From: Seiridium cupressi | Taxonomy: Eukaryota > Ascomycota > Sordariomycetes > Amphisphaeriales > Sporocadaceae | Reading direction: 5' to 3' | Assembly (NCBI GenBank): GCA_036674765.1 | Contig: JARVKI010000019.1 | Coordinates: 1-64,000 of the forward strand | DNA: 64,000 nt | Part shown: piece after piece, positions 1-11,537 of the stretch | Numbering within the stretch: position 1 is the stretch's first letter | Layout of the letters: each line of letters begins with the position of its first letter | Position numbers and translations under genes: made by a program | The notes under the pieces: model-generated | The model's database searches: none | Seen by the model: the letters and a program-made list of their open reading frames with translations, nothing else | Told to the model about the DNA's origin: nothing

Positions 1-73
1 GTTTTTTTGTTGTTTTGTTTTTCCTTTTTTTGCCTTCTCAAATTATTTTGGTTTGTTTGGTGGTTTTTTGGTC

Positions 74-114
74 GGGTTGGTTAACCAACCCCCCCCCCCC
101 CCCCCCCCCCCCCC
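74..114. repeat. 18-bp palindrome followed by poly-C run
   Basis: Positions 74-91 form a perfect palindrome (GGGTTGGTTAACCAACCC). It runs straight into an uninterrupted tract of C from 89 to 114 (26 C). The preceding 70 bases are strongly T/G-rich with almost no A. No gene is visible here. A homopolymer this long may vary in length or be misassembled. Confidence 0.8.
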
Positions 115-880
115 GATTCGACTGGGCATTCAACTTATATCCTTGGCACATCTTCTTATCACTTAAATAGCGCCGGAAACGCTACTCATCCGAGGCACGG
201 TCTCGGACGGCGACAGTTGCTTCTACGCCATCGCTGGGAAATGGCGTTCTCACGGAGAAAGAGACGGACGAGGACGACAATGCCGTAACGCTATCGCTTT
301 TCCCTGTCCGTCTCGATGAAAAACATATTGGGGGGCTATGGATGATTTACATATGAGGCGGGTTTGATTTTGGTTGATTTTGGTTGTTTTTGCATTATGA
401 TACCCCATTTGTGTTTGAATACGCTGTCGCTCGAGGAAGAATGGTTTTCTTCACTTTAAAAACTCGCCAGCGAAAGTGCTTCTACGCCATCGCTTGGGAC
501 GGCGTGTTGCAGCCGAGCGAGGCCGATGACAATGCTCCTGCGCTATCATTGGAGCTTCGTCTCGTGGGCTCGCTTTCACACGTTCTTGGAGTTTTTGGAA
601 GATACTTCAGGAGGTGGAATTGAAGGAGAATTTGATAGGTCCAAGAGCAATGAATATACGTTGTATATGCTCTTTATACGCACATGTACGGAAATAATAT
701 AAGTCATGCTGCTATTGTCACACATCTCGGTATCTATACCCAGTTATGACTGCCAACAAGCTATTAACCTATTTGACGCGAAGATGACTTGAGAAATGAA
801 GGAAATACTCTTACCATTTAGGGTTCGTCGTTCGTAATGTAGAAAAACTATGAGGGCGTGAAATCTAGGTAACCTTTTTT
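115..880. other. non-coding stretch
   Basis: Apart from the duplication above I see no supported gene. The last 250 bases are the 3' flank of the transporter on the minus strand. Confidence 0.5.
216..580 (+). repeat. imperfect direct duplication, about 100 bp
   Basis: Two diverged copies of one segment lie at about 216-325 and 474-575. Both contain GCTTCTACGCCATCGCT near the start, GAnGACAATGC in the middle, then CGCTATC and CGTCTCG near the end, in the same order and with similar spacing. The open frame covering the second copy (384-623) lacks a credible ATG start and shows no recognisable domain, so I do not call it a gene. The segment may be a relic of a coding repeat. Confidence 0.45.
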
Positions 881-2297
881 TTAAAAGAATCGCAAAAGGT
901 TCTTCCATTTCCATAACAACCCCCATCCTCCAAATACCGACGATAGACCGGTGAAGATGATGATCGGCCCATAGCTCGTCCCATAGCCGAAAGTCCCTAC
1001 CTTCTCCGCAACGCCCGCGTTGAGCAACGGCACACCCACAAGACCGCCGACAACATAACCGATGCCCCTTGCCCCATTGAGGAGCCCATACACCATACCC
1101 GTGTCGATGGCTTCGTTCCTCTGCACAGCCTCTGATGCCATCTCATTCAGCGCCCCGCCCCACGTCGCGCTATAACCGCCGGCGGCGAAGCCGAAGGTGA
1201 TGGAGAACAGCACCAGAAGCGCCATGCTTCCCGGAGATGTCAAGCCCCAGAAAAGAAAAGCAGACAGAGCGGACGTGATTGCGGATATTGCGGTGACGGT
1301 CGTCGCGGACAGGGGGAACCGCTTGTTGTCGCTCAGATACCCGAAGAAGGACGACGAGGCAATCCCAGGTATGTTGAAGAGTGTCAACAGCAGGGTGGCC
1401 GAAGTTTGGGAGAGCAGCGTGACTTCGTGGGCGTAGGTGTTGAGGTACGTCTGTGGTATACCATACCCGCAGCTTTGCAGAGTCGTTGCGATGCTGTAGA
1501 TCCAGAAAGTGCGATGCTTCAAGAACTCCCAAGGAATCTTCCGCGCTCGGGGTATGCTGGGAGACATGACTGACGGATGGGTCGGGATCAGAAAGACAGA
1601 GAGGATGCTGGTCCCTGCCACGATGGCGGTCCAAATGCGCAAAGTCGTGCGGAAGCCGTAGGCATCTAGCAGGACGCGCATCAAGAATGGACAGGCGGAA
1701 CCCACAACGTTCTTGCACGAGAGCGTCACGCCGTATGCCAGAGCGCGATTGCTGTTGTTATACCATTCGCCCAACGATAGTGTCGTGGGGCTAAATATCA
1801 TTGCTGTGCCCAGCGCCGCGAGGACTCCCTGAGTCGCGACCAGGTGCCAGACATGCGTGCTGAACGAAGAAACAGAAAACTGATCCCCGTAAGCAAGGCA
1901 CCACAGAGAACAGCGGCGCGGCGTCTATGTGCCCATCGTCTGGTGAACAGGGCGAATAGCAACGGCATGGAGAGGTAGGTGACTCCATTCAGCGTGGTTC
2001 CGATGATACCAGTCACGTCCTGGCTGCCCTCCAGCGTCCAGTTGCCAGAGTAGTATTCCTGGAAAACGCCATAGCTCATGGCAAAACCTGTAATTGTGAG
2101 TTGTGTTGGAAATCATTGATGGCGTATACGCTTGGCCCACCCCACATCGGCAACTGCAGAATTGCACAGCCGACAAGAACACATGTTTTCTTCCACGCCG
2201 AGTCCATCTGTCTGGACTCGGCCTGTTCGAGGTTGGTTTGATCAATGTTGCTGGTGGGAGATTGATCCTCCATGCTACGAGCTGCTGGTGGCGACAT
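881..2297 (-). pseudogene. MFS monocarboxylate-type transporter, frameshifted
   Basis: Major facilitator of the fungal monocarboxylate/riboflavin transporter type, which would carry small acids or related solutes across a membrane. The ATG at 2297 is chosen because the longer frame begins with GTG. Exon 1 is 2141-2297 (charged cytosolic N-terminus, then start of TM1, ending LQLPMWG). The intron is 2088-2140 (53 bp, GTGGGC...TTACAG), and the downstream exon resumes FAMSYGVFQEYYSG, a hallmark of the family. The frame then runs through TM2-TM3 to the A-run at 1876-1879. There the homologous sequence (SFSTHVWHLVATQGVLAALG) continues only in the -1 frame, with no space for an intron. From there the frame is open to the stop at 881 and covers the remaining membrane segments. 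One base appears to be missing, so the gene is either inactivated or carries a sequencing error. Family call firm; pseudogene status moderate. Confidence 0.75.
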
Positions 2298-3612
2298 GGC
2301 GCGCAGAGATACGACTTCTTCTCGTGCCACTGCGAAGTAGATATCCTTTTGGTCTGTTCATGTCAATACCGACATGTAGGTATAGTTCAGATAAACGCAA
2401 CTTGACGATGGCGCCTTTTTATAGTACCAAGCACCATTTCCAGAAGTGTCAATTTACGCGAGTTGGGGCCAGGCTCGGAGGGCGTGGCGGCAATCGTTAC
2501 CTTTCTTGGGTCGCTTGTGATAAGAGTCGCATGGGTGAAGTCAAATCGTTCCAATGCAGAGCATCATCGTAATGGTCGATTGATCAGTCAGTTGGACACA
2601 CCGGTCTCGGTCTGTCCAACCACATTCGAGACAAATTGAGTCTTCACATTTTGAGGTCGGCAACGTTGTCTGATGTGTCACGTTGAATATAACCACACAC
2701 TACGAGGAATGTGAGGCAAATAAAGCAGCCTCGTTTCGAGGCGATTGACCACTAATTGCGTTGGTCTTCTATATTATGATAATGCGTACTTTAGAAACAA
2801 TTCTTGTCCCACGTTACCATATGCGTCCCATTTTACGTTGCGGATGGTCTGGATGACCTTCTTATGACGGAGTTATAGGATGAGTACTGGACTATTTATA
2901 CAAGGTAGCGGCGAGACCAGGGACCTGGTTAACCTTAACCATTACCCGTATCTCTACGGGTCACATTAGTTTTGTACAATGCGTTTCCTTCTACGCCCGT
3001 ACTTTTTGACACACATTCTTCGTACTTATGACGATCAATGCCTTCCAGTGCAGTCACAACTCGTATCTGCAGCCTATTGATCGGTGGATGGATGAGCAGG
3101 TTGAAAATGCGTTGCCCCGCCTTGATCTTTTTGGCTAGGCAGTCACTACCTGTACTAGCGCGCTGACTTAGGGAAACGAACCTGTGCGTCCCATCGTAGG
3201 ACTAACTAAACCCAATTTGCGCCAGGACTTTGATTGAGAACAAGCATTATTTGAGCCAACCTGAGACTAGAATTGTGTTACTAGTTGCTTGGTACTTGAT
3301 ATCATATTTATGTCTCTTCTTTGGTTTCTGTTTTGTCTTCAAACAGCCATTCACCCGGCAGCTTGAAAGGAGCTTCTGAGCATATCCCGGTCCCTCCCTC
3401 GCTGTTTGACTTTCTCATTGTCCATTTCCAACCATACATCCCAAGAAGAGCAATCTTATCCACACTTGGGCTATATCTAGGACAGGAATTTGTCCTTCGC
3501 TATCGCTGCCACCTTATGGACAGGTTGAACACGATAGCCAGACTGAAATAGCCGAGGAGCGCCAGCACTAATATCTTACCTACAGTCCACTCCTCCCACA
3601 GACGCGGATGGA
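2298..3612. other. intergenic, no gene seen
   Basis: Divergent spacer between the frameshifted transporter and the DUF7730-like gene. The open frames here (for example 2132-2572 and 3321-3551 on +) show no domain, and 2132-2572 partly mirrors the transporter exon. I see no RNA gene or repeat. Confidence 0.5.
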
Positions 3613-4526
3613 ATGCCTCGACCGCAGTCAGTCGCTAGGCCCAAAACGCTGGCTTCAACGCTCGAACGAGGACCGCAGTTAAACTCATTATTCTTGACGA
3701 CGTTGATCCCGGAAATCCGGTTGATAATATACGAGTATGCCTTTGGATATCGAAGCATGCACATTTTTATCTACGACCGAAAGTTGGTCACCATAGAATG
3801 TCAACATCCAACAGCAATAGACTTTGATGGCCATGAAAGCTGTATTGGAATGCCGATGTCCCAGAGTCCAGGTTTTGACTGGGATTGCGGAGCGGTCAAA
3901 GCCCGGTTCGCTCCCTCCGACGTGCATTGTAGCCCTGCTCTATTGACCGCTTGCCGTACGATGTAAGTCATATTTATCGAATGTCGTTCATGCCCTCTCG
4001 CAAATTGATAACAGCGATTAGCTACCTAGAGGCGATCGATGTCTTGTATGGGACGCATATTCTACACTTCAGCACCATGATCTCCATGTCGATATTTCCT
4101 CGGGTCATGATTCCCCACCACCTTGAGTTACTGCGCCATGTCAGGTTATCTTTATCTCTATTTGTTCGTGGCAACCAAATACACTCGTACCTGCATAACT
4201 CATTCAGTCAAGACTGGCCAGGCTGGGACGAGGCTAGTGCCCCTGGGGACACACCTTGGGATGGGGCCTGGAACGCCATCGGCGAGTTTAAGTCGTTGCG
4301 TACTTTGCTTGTGACACTCGAGGTCACTCCCGACAACAAAGAGTATAGGATTTGCCCCTGGTATCGATCAATGTCCCAGGACTTTGAGACACAGCTTTTC
4401 CAGCCCTTGAAGCACATGACTTGCGACGATTTTCTAGTTAGGGTCAACTGGCCGCCTATTGCACAGGACACGCCCGCATACCCATTCCGACTGGAGCGCT
4501 ATGAGAAGGGAAAATCAGAGACATAG
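3613..4526 (+). CDS. DUF7730-like fungal protein
   Basis: Uncharacterised fungal protein of the family that begins with an F-box-like LIPEIRLIIYEYAFG motif and continues with CRTIYLEAIDVLYG. Exons are 3613-3962 and 4022-4526. The 59 bp intron (GTAAGT...GATTAG) is placed so that exon 1 ...TACRT joins exon 2 IYLEAIDVLYGTHILHF, which restores the family consensus. An earlier AG, eight bases upstream, would break the frame. The product is about 284 aa. The leucine-rich middle (residues about 120-190) resembles the helical repeats of the family; the C-terminus is unassigned. No signal peptide or membrane segment. The biochemical role is unknown: members look like F-box-derived scaffolds, but that is inference. 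Confidence 0.75.
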
Positions 4527-5786
4527 AGCCAATACCTCCTATCTAGTAGAACCCTAGAACATGTCGGCTACCCTAGCTGTTGAATAGCTCCTGGATTATA
4601 TCATCGACTTGTGATACGTGATTTTAGCAACAAATGGATTTGGGCATGCGAGACGTTTACCGCCAGGTTCGGATTGACATAATGCATGGCCGAAGGTCTC
4701 TAATCTAGCAACATACTACATAATGTAAAGTCTCTAATCCATATCAGACAGTAAAGCCGGCTGGAGGAGGAATGGAAACAGACATGTTTTCCTCGGGCAT
4801 ACCTAAGGTGACACTGTGTGGGAAATTCTTGTGGTGATAGCTAATGAATGCAGACATTATCGTAATCAATCGTGGCGTGTGGGAAGTGCAACGAGCAAAC
4901 TGATTACATCTAGGTTAGGGGAAAAAAAAAATTTTCTTCTTCTTCTTTCATGCCAGATTAAATTAACTGGCCGGCCCTTACTGTGGAGTCACCGAAAAAG
5001 CTACCAGAGCCTGCAATTGCATCCTTACAGACCACCCCCAATATGTAAGTGAGATCCATCTGCCTTAGGTCCATTTGAGCAGCCTATCGCAAGTGAAGGA
5101 TTATGCACATGCAAGAATGTGGCCTTGTAGGGCTGGCTACTCCCTCGCATCTTGGGGGCCATGTGCTGTGTAATGTGGGAAGGACTTTGCGAGGACAGCT
5201 TCATCCGCTCATTCCAATTTGCTACAACCCTTTTCAGATCGATCTCGCATGCTATAGTTGAGCCACTTGATTCAAATGTCAGAGGCAAATGTATAACTTG
5301 CACTGATTGTATCGATATGATCGATTTATTATTCTCTCCTTGATTTCGAGTTGACCAGAGCTAAGGATACGATGGTGTCATGGGCTCAATGCAGACAGCG
5401 GGCGAAGTCACTAGCGGGCCGTGATCGCGGGATAAGTTCTCGCCGAAAGGTCTTTGTATCAACTGACACTGACGTGAGACTTAAGAGTTATCCAGTGGAC
5501 TGAAGTTGGGGTTTTAGGCGATATGGATGTGGGCAATGCCCGACTCGGAAGTATGCGGTAATGCGGCAAGAAATGAGTCAGCTCGTCGTTTGATTTAAAA
5601 ACCAATGAAGACAGGCCTGGTTGTGGTTATTATGGATGGCCATCAGTTGATGATCCTGAGCTCGCGACTTCCATGAAAAAAGTTTGAATCACCGACTCGC
5701 TGGTTTTAGACTGAAAACCTCGACTCCAAAATTCTGCAAACTTTTGTCTTGATACCTCTACATCTTCAACACAAACTGACACGAAA
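4527..5786. other. intergenic, no gene seen
   Basis: Spacer containing the ATP-grasp promoter. The 40 bases before the 5787 ATG are C/T/A-rich with few G, as expected for a fungal leader. An A/T-rich patch with CTT repeats lies at 4921-4950. No coding signal was found. Confidence 0.5.
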
Positions 5787-7088
5787 ATGGGAACTGTACA
5801 ACTTGACATGACTTTGGCAGAATTGTACCGTGACCATGGGATCAAGGGTCCCTTCATAGTGACGATGTACTGCGTCTTTGGGCATTTGGACCTGCACCCA
5901 AATTTCCCACGAGAACTGGTTTATCCTGAAGATGAAGAGCCAGTTCCCTTTTCTGAAGACGCAGAAGAGCAAGATCGACTCAAAAGAATCATATTGGGCC
6001 TCAAACCACTTCGAAGAGCTTTCGGGATCGGCAATATGGAGGTCATCTTCCTCGGCCCCAATGCGACCGCGGCTGGTATGAACCGCGCTTTGTTGCAACT
6101 TGCTCCAAAGCAGAGACATAGACCTGCATACTTGGATCTAGATCGGGGAAATCTCCAACAACAGCTCTTTGAAGCCTGTCAAGGGAAGAAACTGCTCTTC
6201 TGGAGACCTCAAGGATGGATGAAAGAGCACGACTGTCTAATCGATCCCCAGGAGGGTTACGATATCAACTCTAAGAAATTCCTCATCATTTCAGGGATCA
6301 AAACACCCAGATCCGTGGTCGCGAACCTGCAAGATATTGATCTGAACGGTTCTGATAATATTTTCGCTGCGAGATCTGTACCGTTTGTGCTCAAGTTGTG
6401 CCGCGCAGGGTGTGGATATGGAACCTACGTCGTCACCAGTGAGAGCCATCGTTCAAAAATGCTCGAGGCCATGAAGAAATACAAGCAGAGGGGAGTGACT
6501 GAAGTTCTTGTCTCAGACTATATTGACTTGGTACAAGATCTCGCGGTTCACTTCCTGATCGGAGCCGCGGACAGCGAAAGGAACCGTGACAATCCCCTCA
6601 TTCTGGGCATTACGAGACAGACGCTAACGCCGGACGGGAAGTGGGTAGGCGGACATATTGACTATAGTGAGCAAGAAGATTTGAAAAGCCTGGTTATGGA
6701 TATTGTGCGCGACACTGCGCAGCGTATGCCCAGATCATACGTTGGTTGGGCCGGTATCGACATTGTCGTCGACCGCGAGGGTCAGCAGTGGGTCGTGGAT
6801 CTGAATGCAAGGTTCACCGGGTCCATGCCAATTTGCTTCATGTCGCAGCACTTCTGGAAGAAGCGAGGGCTGCCTTTGGCGCAGTTCGGTGCTTTCGGCT
6901 ATGTAGGGAGTGTAGACGATATTTACACACGGCTGAGGCCTTTGCTCGACTTTGGCCAGATCATAGTCACTGCGACAGCTGAGATCTATGAAGGAGATAA
7001 CATGGCTGATGTTGTCTGGGGCGGAAGAGACATAGAAGACTTGCATCGGGTTCAGAAATGGATCAAGGAGAAGTTAACAGAGACGTAA
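5787..7088 (+). CDS. ATP-grasp domain enzyme (ligase-like)
   Basis: Single-exon gene of 433 aa. ATP-grasp enzymes activate a carboxylate as acyl-phosphate and ligate it to an amine or thiol. The features I see are a short N-terminal segment, a pre-ATP-grasp region (residues about 60-190), a nucleotide-binding core with VPFVLKLCRAGCGYGTYVV (about 205), and the metal/phosphate-binding signature VDLNARFTGSMPICFM (about 338-354). No signal peptide or membrane segment. The ATG lies in an AAAATGG context. Similar proteins in Aspergillus have been annotated as solid-state culture-specific ATP-grasp proteins; that is from memory. It is convergent with a glutathione S-transferase 135 bp downstream, which raises the possibility of a shared small-molecule pathway (inference). 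Substrate unknown; family call secure. Confidence 0.85.
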   Translation: MGTVQLDMTLAELYRDHGIKGPFIVTMYCVFGHLDLHPNFPRELVYPEDEEPVPFSEDAEEQDRLKRIILGLKPLRRAFGIGNMEVIFLGPNATAAGMNRALLQLAPKQRHRPAYLDLDRGNLQQQLFEACQGKKLLFWRPQGWMKEHDCLIDPQEGYDINSKKFLIISGIKTPRSVVANLQDIDLNGSDNIFAARSVPFVLKLCRAGCGYGTYVVTSESHRSKMLEAMKKYKQRGVTEVLVSDYIDLVQDLAVHFLIGAADSERNRDNPLILGITRQTLTPDGKWVGGHIDYSEQEDLKSLVMDIVRDTAQRMPRSYVGWAGIDIVVDREGQQWVVDLNARFTGSMPICFMSQHFWKKRGLPLAQFGAFGYVGSVDDIYTRLRPLLDFGQIIVTATAEIYEGDNMADVVWGGRDIEDLHRVQKWIKEKLTET

Positions 7089-7223
7089 TGTGATAAGATT
7101 TAGGGCTCAGGCTCTCAGGGACCATGAATATAGCTGCTACGGTTCTTGCATTTAATTTTCAATGCACTAAATTCATTTCAATTTAGATTATTGCTACTAG
7201 CAACTTGTCGTTCTCCAACTTGC

Positions 7224-8066
7224 CTATGATTTGATCCAGTCAGTTAAGCCAGCAGCTTTTCTCATCCTAGCTCTTTTGTTCCATGATCGCTCCACAATTA
7301 CTTCCTCGTTAAAGACGGAGGTAACGTTTGGATGGCTTGAGACCGCATTCGCCCATCTGTGGAAATTGGGTGCTTTCTCTGCTATCTGCTTGTTCAGACT
7401 GGTTGGGTAGACACCATGCTTTGACAGCGCCAGGGCTCGGATGAGAAAGGGACCCGTGATCACCTGTCAACGAAGTCAGCATTCGCCTGCAAAGTGTTAC
7501 ATTGTCAAAAGTTACCTCAGCTAATGTGAGCTGATGGCTGCCTCCCAAGAAAGGCTTTGCATCTGCCAGCAATGGCTCGACCTCTCTGACCAAACCCTCA
7601 ACGGCATCGTCGGCGATCGTCTCGGTCTCCGCTTCCGTCTTCGCCTCGAAGAGTCGGAAGAGTGCCGTATGGAATTTGCTCCAGTATGCGTCGGTGAAGA
7701 ATGAGATTTGAGCGCGGCGCAGCGCACCTTCCGTCGTCGTGGGCGACGGGCACAAATGCGACGGGTATAGATCGCACAAGAACTGACACACGATGGCGGA
7801 TTCAATTACAACCTCGTCGTTGAATATAAGAACCGGGACCAATCCGCGTGGATTGATCTTCAGGAACTCAGCGGGTCGAGGTCCATCGACGTTGATAGTC
7901 CGCTCCTCAAAAGGCAAACCAAGCTCGTTGAGCGCCACCTTCGCACGATTTGACCCTGTTTCGTTCTTGATGAGATTTTTCTTTAGTGGATGAGGATTTA
8001 AACCAATATCTTACATGTGCATGTGTCGTTGTTGTAAAGAATTATCTTGTTTTCAAATGACCCCAT
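7224..8066 (-). CDS. glutathione S-transferase
   Basis: Cytosolic GST of 243 aa, conjugating glutathione to electrophiles or acting as a thiol transferase. Exons are 8015-8066, 7516-7955 and 7224-7463; introns are 7956-8014 (59 bp) and 7464-7515 (52 bp). The first exon (17 codons, MGSFENKIILYNNDTCT) joins WSNRAKVALNELGLPFEE, rebuilding the thioredoxin-fold start with an active-site-like TCTWS. The cis-proline segment INPRGLVPVL and the glutathione-contacting ESAIVCQFL follow. The C-terminal helical domain spans exons 2-3 (LAEV/ITGPFLIRALAL). The TCTWS arrangement recalls omega-type GSTs, where the residue is Cys. A longer frame starting at GTG 7938 is not the true start. Convergent with the ATP-grasp gene. 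Confidence 0.88.
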
Positions 8067-8894
8067 TTTGAAATTTTGACAATACTTCAAAATGTTACAA
8101 AAGGTATAAAAGTTGTATTGGTAGGCTTTAAGGGGATTTTGCAGTCCGAGAGAAGCTAATGGGTTCTATAAAGCCACCTATGGTGTGATTCACGACAATC
8201 TGAGTCAGCTTCAGCAATTGTCAGCACTACATGAAGTCATCGTCAGATCTCCATTCGGGCACCTGCATCTGCAGTATCCGGTTAGTATCACTGGCTGCTT
8301 CTTGTAATTGGATCGGCTCAATTCCTTGTTAGCTCCTTGGAAAGTCGAAATCGGATACTGTGCCACGAACATGCGTAGCTCGTTTAGACATCGCCTGTTT
8401 GTTTTACGGTGCCAATGACCTGTGTTTTCGGCCACTGGAAAAATACGTGGGCCGATAGACGTCATCTATGATCATACTCGTGCTTTTCACAACATGAATG
8501 TAAAGAAGGGTGGAAGAATGATGCTTGAATAGTAATGTGATGAGCTCGAACAATCTTCATATTAGCCTAGCTGAAGACGAGAGTGTTGGAGATGGGATCC
8601 CCTTCCAAGGATATGGTTAAATGAAGTGAGGATGAAAGGACTAAAGTGTCAATCACTTCTTTAGAGCCCATGCGGTCCCGAATGCAAGAAAATGTTTATG
8701 GAAAATCACTGTTTAAACCACATCGTGGACACAAAATACAATGCGCAAACATTTCGAGAAACCCCTTATTAACGACGTTTATGTGTCAGAAGTAGACTTT
8801 CTACCCCAAATCAACACTTTATAAATATCAATAGAGCAGGAAGTTGTCATCGAGATCTTGAAATTAGGAAACACCCACAGTATTATGGTCAGGT
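8067..8894. other. intergenic, no gene seen
   Basis: AT-leaning spacer upstream of the GST and downstream of the HET remnant. The minus-strand open frame at 8211-8465 shows no recognisable domain. No repeat or RNA gene seen. Confidence 0.5.
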
Positions 8895-9938
8895 TTATCG
8901 ATGCCATATACTGGGCTGCTCCCGCAGTGTCAGCATCAGCCTCTGCGGTGTCGCGCTGTTCATCGATTGGATCGTCGAAGGGAACGCCCTCGATGGCAGT
9001 TGAAGTAAACCCTCACCGTTGCTACGACTCTGGTTCAGGACGGAGTGCCGCGGATTGGCCACAGAGGAGGCTGAGATGGAGAGAAAGGCATGTGCATAGA
9101 CAGTCGCAATTTGAGCCGACTCGTGGATACACTCTTGTGTATCAACCTTTTTTGTCCAAAAATGGAAGTCAGCAATCTCCCCTTCGGATACACCGGGGAC
9201 ACTATGGGGGGTTTAGGGCCATCTTGTAGGAGCAAAGTGAACACAGGGTGGGCTTGACTTGGAATGTGGTTGAAAGGCAAGGTAGGTAAACGCCTATGTC
9301 CTTACCTGAATAATACATAGTGCATCGGCCCAGAGGTATCGCACCCCAAGGTACCTGATCAGCTCTATGACGTCTCGAATCATAGCCGGTAGCTCTTCCT
9401 CGCCTATTGTTTGGAGTAGCTGAGGCATGTTTGATCTGATAATCTTTAGTCTATCCTCATCGCCCCAGCAGTAGCTCAAGGCGATGTGGTTTATCCGCCC
9501 AGTGTCCCTTAAGGTGGCTCAAGGAGCCTGACGTGTTCTACCCCTACCGAGCTAGCAAGATCTAAGACTCGTGTAGGAAGCAGAGGTGAGTTATGGTGGC
9601 ACTCCTTGTGCTTCCGAGAACAAAGATCGAGTTGAGCTTGTAGGAAACGAAACAATCGCTTGGAGTTTGCAGATGGGCAAATCGACGGAGCTGGAGGGAG
9701 ACGGCCCCAGACTGATTCGCAGCCTAAAGGGTCATATGCATCAGTCGACATTTTGCACCAACTGCATCATGCTTTCTGCCTGTTCTCTCGTCCACAACGT
9801 GTTAGTGGGGAGATAACCAGTACCGCAAGGAGTATAAAGTAGCAGCCTTGTACGGCGATAGTAAACGTAAGTCGTTATATTCTCAAGCTCTACGCTGTCA
9901 TTTACGAAATTAGCAAGCTGAAGACACGTATTTTCCAC
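8895..9938 (-). pseudogene. HET-domain (heterokaryon incompatibility) gene remnant
   Basis: HET proteins trigger cell death on fusion of incompatible fungal strains. On the minus strand, 9751-9530 reads CSRKHKECHH...LPTRVLDL...VRLLEPP, the segment preceding the HET core. Around 9510-9525 the frame must slip by one base (stop TAA in the old frame) to reach NHIALSYCWGDED and then IRYLGVRYLWADALCIIQ (to 9306). An intron donor GTAAGG follows. The AG that best fits is at 9177, giving a 129 bp intron and an exon 9176-8895 with ESAQIATVYAHAFLSISAS, the next HET motif. The frame stops at 8895, far short of the usual length of 500 aa or more. Region 9741-9938 is open but in another frame. Fragmentary and frameshifted; probably dead. 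Confidence 0.75.
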
Positions 9939-11537
9939 CTCGTCTCTGTGTCACAGTTTGACCGACATGGTGCCATAGATGGGGAGAGAATGAATGAATG
10001 AATTTGAGAATGACATGCTCGAGCTACCAAACAAATAGAGTCATTCCCTAGGCTGACACAGGCGGGGAAAATTTATAGCAATGGCTATGTCAGGTTCCAC
10101 ATGTCGGCATGGCTCCGACGTATAGTGCAGTTTGTGTAACCATGCTTATTTGAGGGCCATAACTTGTGATTAAATGCCAATCCCCCCCGCGGCCCCCTAC
10201 CTGCATGACCAGGCATGAATGCTTATACTCCAGGCTGGGCGGGACACACATGACTGGCATTTGACTGAACCGAGCCTGAGTAAAGCAGCATTGGCGCTAG
10301 GACCAATCTGGCCGGGAAAGAATTCGTCTCTGTGCCAGCGCCAGCTTGCAAGGTACCTACTCATAGACAAATATTAAACCCGGCCAGGACATCTTGAGGA
10401 GCCTTGATTCTCCACTGATGAATTCTTTTAGCCAAGTATCCTTACATTATATGCCGATGTCTTGCCACAGACAAGATGTGTTAAACGCTCGGAGATGCAA
10501 CTTTTAGCCAGCTACTAGATAAGAGACTGGCTTCACCCCGAGGCATTCGAATCATGTACTTTGAGTTGGCGCATTGACATTTCTCTCAAGACGTCACCAA
10601 AACATTTATTTGCAGTCGAGCTTCGAACACTGCACATAACGAAGTTGAAACAATCGACAAATGTTTCAGCGGTAAATCAACAAAGCTGCCGATTGTCACC
10701 CTACTATTTGAATGCAAAAGACCTATGGAGTCTCGAAGGGAACTTGCATGAAGACTCGCTTTGTTCACCAGTTGGGACAGTGCCACCAAGTGTATCGTGT
10801 TTTTCTTCATAACTCAATTAAAGATATCACGAAAGAACAAGAGTTTCATAAAGATATAGTAGTCAATCTAGTGAGCAATCGGATAATGATGAAGACAGAG
10901 CTGCTGAGATGGCACAAGCTTGTGGTGCTTGATTTTGAATGTTCGAGTGGTGATAAAGGTTAATCTGTGCTCAGTATGGACTCTTCTGGAAGACTATAGG
11001 TGAGACTTAGTAGAAGCCGATACGCATTGTATCAAAGGAGCTGAGACAGACTGGCATCTCGAGTTTCATTGCAGCCTCGTTCTGTTGTCTAATCGACTGG
11101 AGTCGAATCCTCAAACATGCCTTGGGTGTCTTGGAATCGATTCGACATGGTCCGCGAGTTCCCCAGCTCTCAGGCCAGTCGGCTTTGATGGTTCAATGCC
11201 TATAAGGTCTGTGGTTCCTCAGGCTTGCCGTGCTGCATTGCTAGGATAAGGCAAAGTCATTCACCAAAGTGCTTGGACTATCCATCGATTCTCTTCATTT
11301 CGAACACTTCTTGTTTATCGAAGCTCATTCTCACTGGCAACAAACACCTCGCCATAATCGATCTACATTAGGCACCTTGTGGCTTGTTGATGGCCAAATA
11401 ATCGAGAAAGCACTGGCGGCCTCTACTAGCTGTTGAATCGGCAATCGAGCAATGGAAAGTTTCTCCTGCTGTAACTCCCCAACACCCCGACTGTCTAATT
11501 TTGTTTTACATAGGAATTCTCATGCTCTGGCCATTGC
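9939..11537. other. intergenic, no gene seen
   Basis: Long promoter-side region of the C2H2 factor. It has a short GAATGAATGAAT repeat near 9990 and a C-run with GC-rich flanks at 10183-10200. The open frames at 10561-10963 lie in competing frames on both strands without domains. Confidence 0.45.

Noticed and set aside
384..623. 79-codon frame
   Set aside because: Begins at TTG, no domain, and covers part of a non-coding duplication.
5787..8066. Full secondary-metabolite cluster around the ATP-grasp gene
   Set aside because: No PKS, NRPS, terpene synthase or P450 is present in the window; only the ATP-grasp/GST pair is supported.
11090..11130. GTCGAATCC-like B-box suggesting a tRNA
   Set aside because: No matching A box or cloverleaf could be folded upstream; the same holds for the similar word near 27380.
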